Source: Stomoxys calcitrans (lineage: Eukaryota > Arthropoda > Insecta > Diptera > Muscidae). Taken from it: a stretch of DNA of 64,000 nucleotides. A program made the position numbers and the translations under genes. A model generated the notes under the pieces. That model did not search any database. It had not been told where the DNA came from and saw nothing but the letters and a program-made list of their open reading frames with translations. Positions 62,873 to 64,000 of this stretch are shown here, one piece after another; position 1 is the stretch's first letter, and each line of letters starts with the position of its first letter. The stretch is taken from positions 71,924,707-71,988,706 of the forward strand of contig NC_081552.1 in the NCBI RefSeq assembly GCF_963082655.1, given 5' to 3'.

Positions 62873-64000
62873 TTCAGTTCGTCATCCACTTTCATAATCA
62901 TCTTCCGGCATGTTTCCCATTTCCACGTAGGGAACAATGTGGGATAAGGTTTGTTGGCAGAAATCTCAAAATTTCTTCCTGAGAAAACAAATCGGACGTC
63001 ATCAACGTGGGTGCCTGAAGCCATTATCATAGAATATGATACGGTTTCCATGCCGTCTGGAGGGTGTGGAATAGAAAATAGTTCTTTTCCCCATAATGGG
63101 GAACTTCCTACTTCACTCTACAGGACTTGGGGACTGGCTAAGACCTCGGTTGATATGAACAGTGATGGCGTGCGAAACAGTCATTGTGCTGTGTAATTAT
63201 TGGAGAATTTCAATGCTGATTCAAATTCAGCACTTTGAAATTTTCCTGATGCTCGGCACATGGAAATCACCCAAAAACGGCTCGAGAGGAGTCGTGCTTC
63301 AAGCCTCTTAGCGGCAAGAGATTAGAACTCGGTGTAACGAGTTGTCCTTGCACATTTTCTAGGCATTGAGAGCTATAAGAGTGTCTAGAGACAGGTTGAG
63401 GACTTAGGTCTAGTACTTACTCCCGGTATACTAGGTTCTTCAGCAACAGTGTTAACATTCCATCAGAACTCAGAGCTTTCGATGACTTGGCGCTGCGGAT
63501 GAAATTTGCAACTTCATAAAATAATTGTTCATCGGCTCGGTGGGGAAAAAAGCGACAAATGGCCTGTCAAAAGTTGTGGAGGTCCTATTATTCCCTATAC
63601 TGGGGTTCGAGGTGAATGGTGATCTTATCGTGTCTCCTGTCTTCCGTCTTGTCACTGAACTATTGAAAACTGCGCAAGATCTTTAAGAGTTATCACTTGC
63701 GAAGAGCTTATGTATCCATAGATTATGAGGTGATCAGTAAAAACTTGATCGCCTCATCATCATTCCACAGATTTAAAGTAATCACTACAATATTCCCCCG
63801 AGTGCCGTCACAGGGACAATTGCGCAATACCCGGCCATGACTCTGTGCAACACCCTAAGCGCAATATTGCCGAGCCAGTGCCGGGAAATGTACCTTTCTT
63901 GAAATTGAATTGCAATGGTCTCGAGATAGTAGATTTTATTGGTCTTATGTCCTTCTTGGTTTATGCGATCAAAAGCTGACCAACAACTGCAGTTGTCAAG
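62873..64000. other. Unassigned, possibly decayed LINE on the minus strand
   Basis: Minus-strand text near 63655-63440 (MNNYFMKLQISSAAPSHRKL followed by a broken SSDGML) resembles the pre-RT region of Jockey/I-type elements, but no catalytic motif is intact. 63660-64000 shows nothing recognisable. Confidence 0.3.

Overview
This window looks like repeat-dense nuclear DNA of a higher (calyptrate-type) fly. The evidence is short phase-defined introns, mariner relics, many decayed non-LTR retrotransposons of the kind that carry an RNase H domain, and a very abundant family resembling the dipteran DINE-1/mini-me (Helitron/Helentron-derived) elements. No species can be named from the sequence alone. 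Only two host genes are convincing, both on the + strand: a secreted trypsin-like serine protease (12458-16938, four exons, 342 residues) and a PDZ-domain scaffold protein (coding from 56969 to at least 59784, probably continuing past the window). Almost everything else is mobile or tandemly repeated DNA.

Region by region. 1-9.8 kb is dominated by one 41-bp satellite present as two arrays in opposite orientation (207-1690 and 4771-9817). Each unit holds two short perfect palindromes. The 3 kb between the arrays holds a tRNA-derived SINE and a DINE-like element that itself carries a 5'-truncated LINE with a 13-bp target duplication. 9.9-11.5 kb is another dispersed repeat with internal tandem units. 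12.5-16.9 kb is the protease gene; its second intron has swollen to 3.3 kb with two mariner relics, a SINE and a pure (AGAGT)n tract. 17-24 kb is intergenic with a ~310-bp tandem repeat and several decayed LINEs. 25-56 kb is a nested pile of DINE-like elements (two subfamilies, A and B), LINE fragments in both orientations, SINE pieces and two MITEs with recognisable termini (a hAT-like one at 40115-40434 and a TIR element at 42893-43124). 56.9-59.8 kb is the PDZ gene. 60-64 kb is repeat-derived intron or intergenic sequence.

The most interesting signals are structural rather than coding. First, the 41-bp dual-palindrome satellite occurs as inverted arrays with higher-order variants. Second, the DINE-like subfamilies A and B have a 153-bp internal tandem unit, a 3' hairpin (TTCGGCC-C-GGCCGAA) and subterminal inverted repeats whose two arms changed together between subfamilies (CCCACCACC/GGTGGTGGG in A, CCCTCCACC/GGTGGAGGG in B). 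Third, a tRNA-derived SINE family occurs in about ten pieces. No CRISPR array, rRNA gene or functional tRNA gene was seen. Repeat boundaries are read by eye and are approximate unless a target duplication or terminal repeat fixes them.
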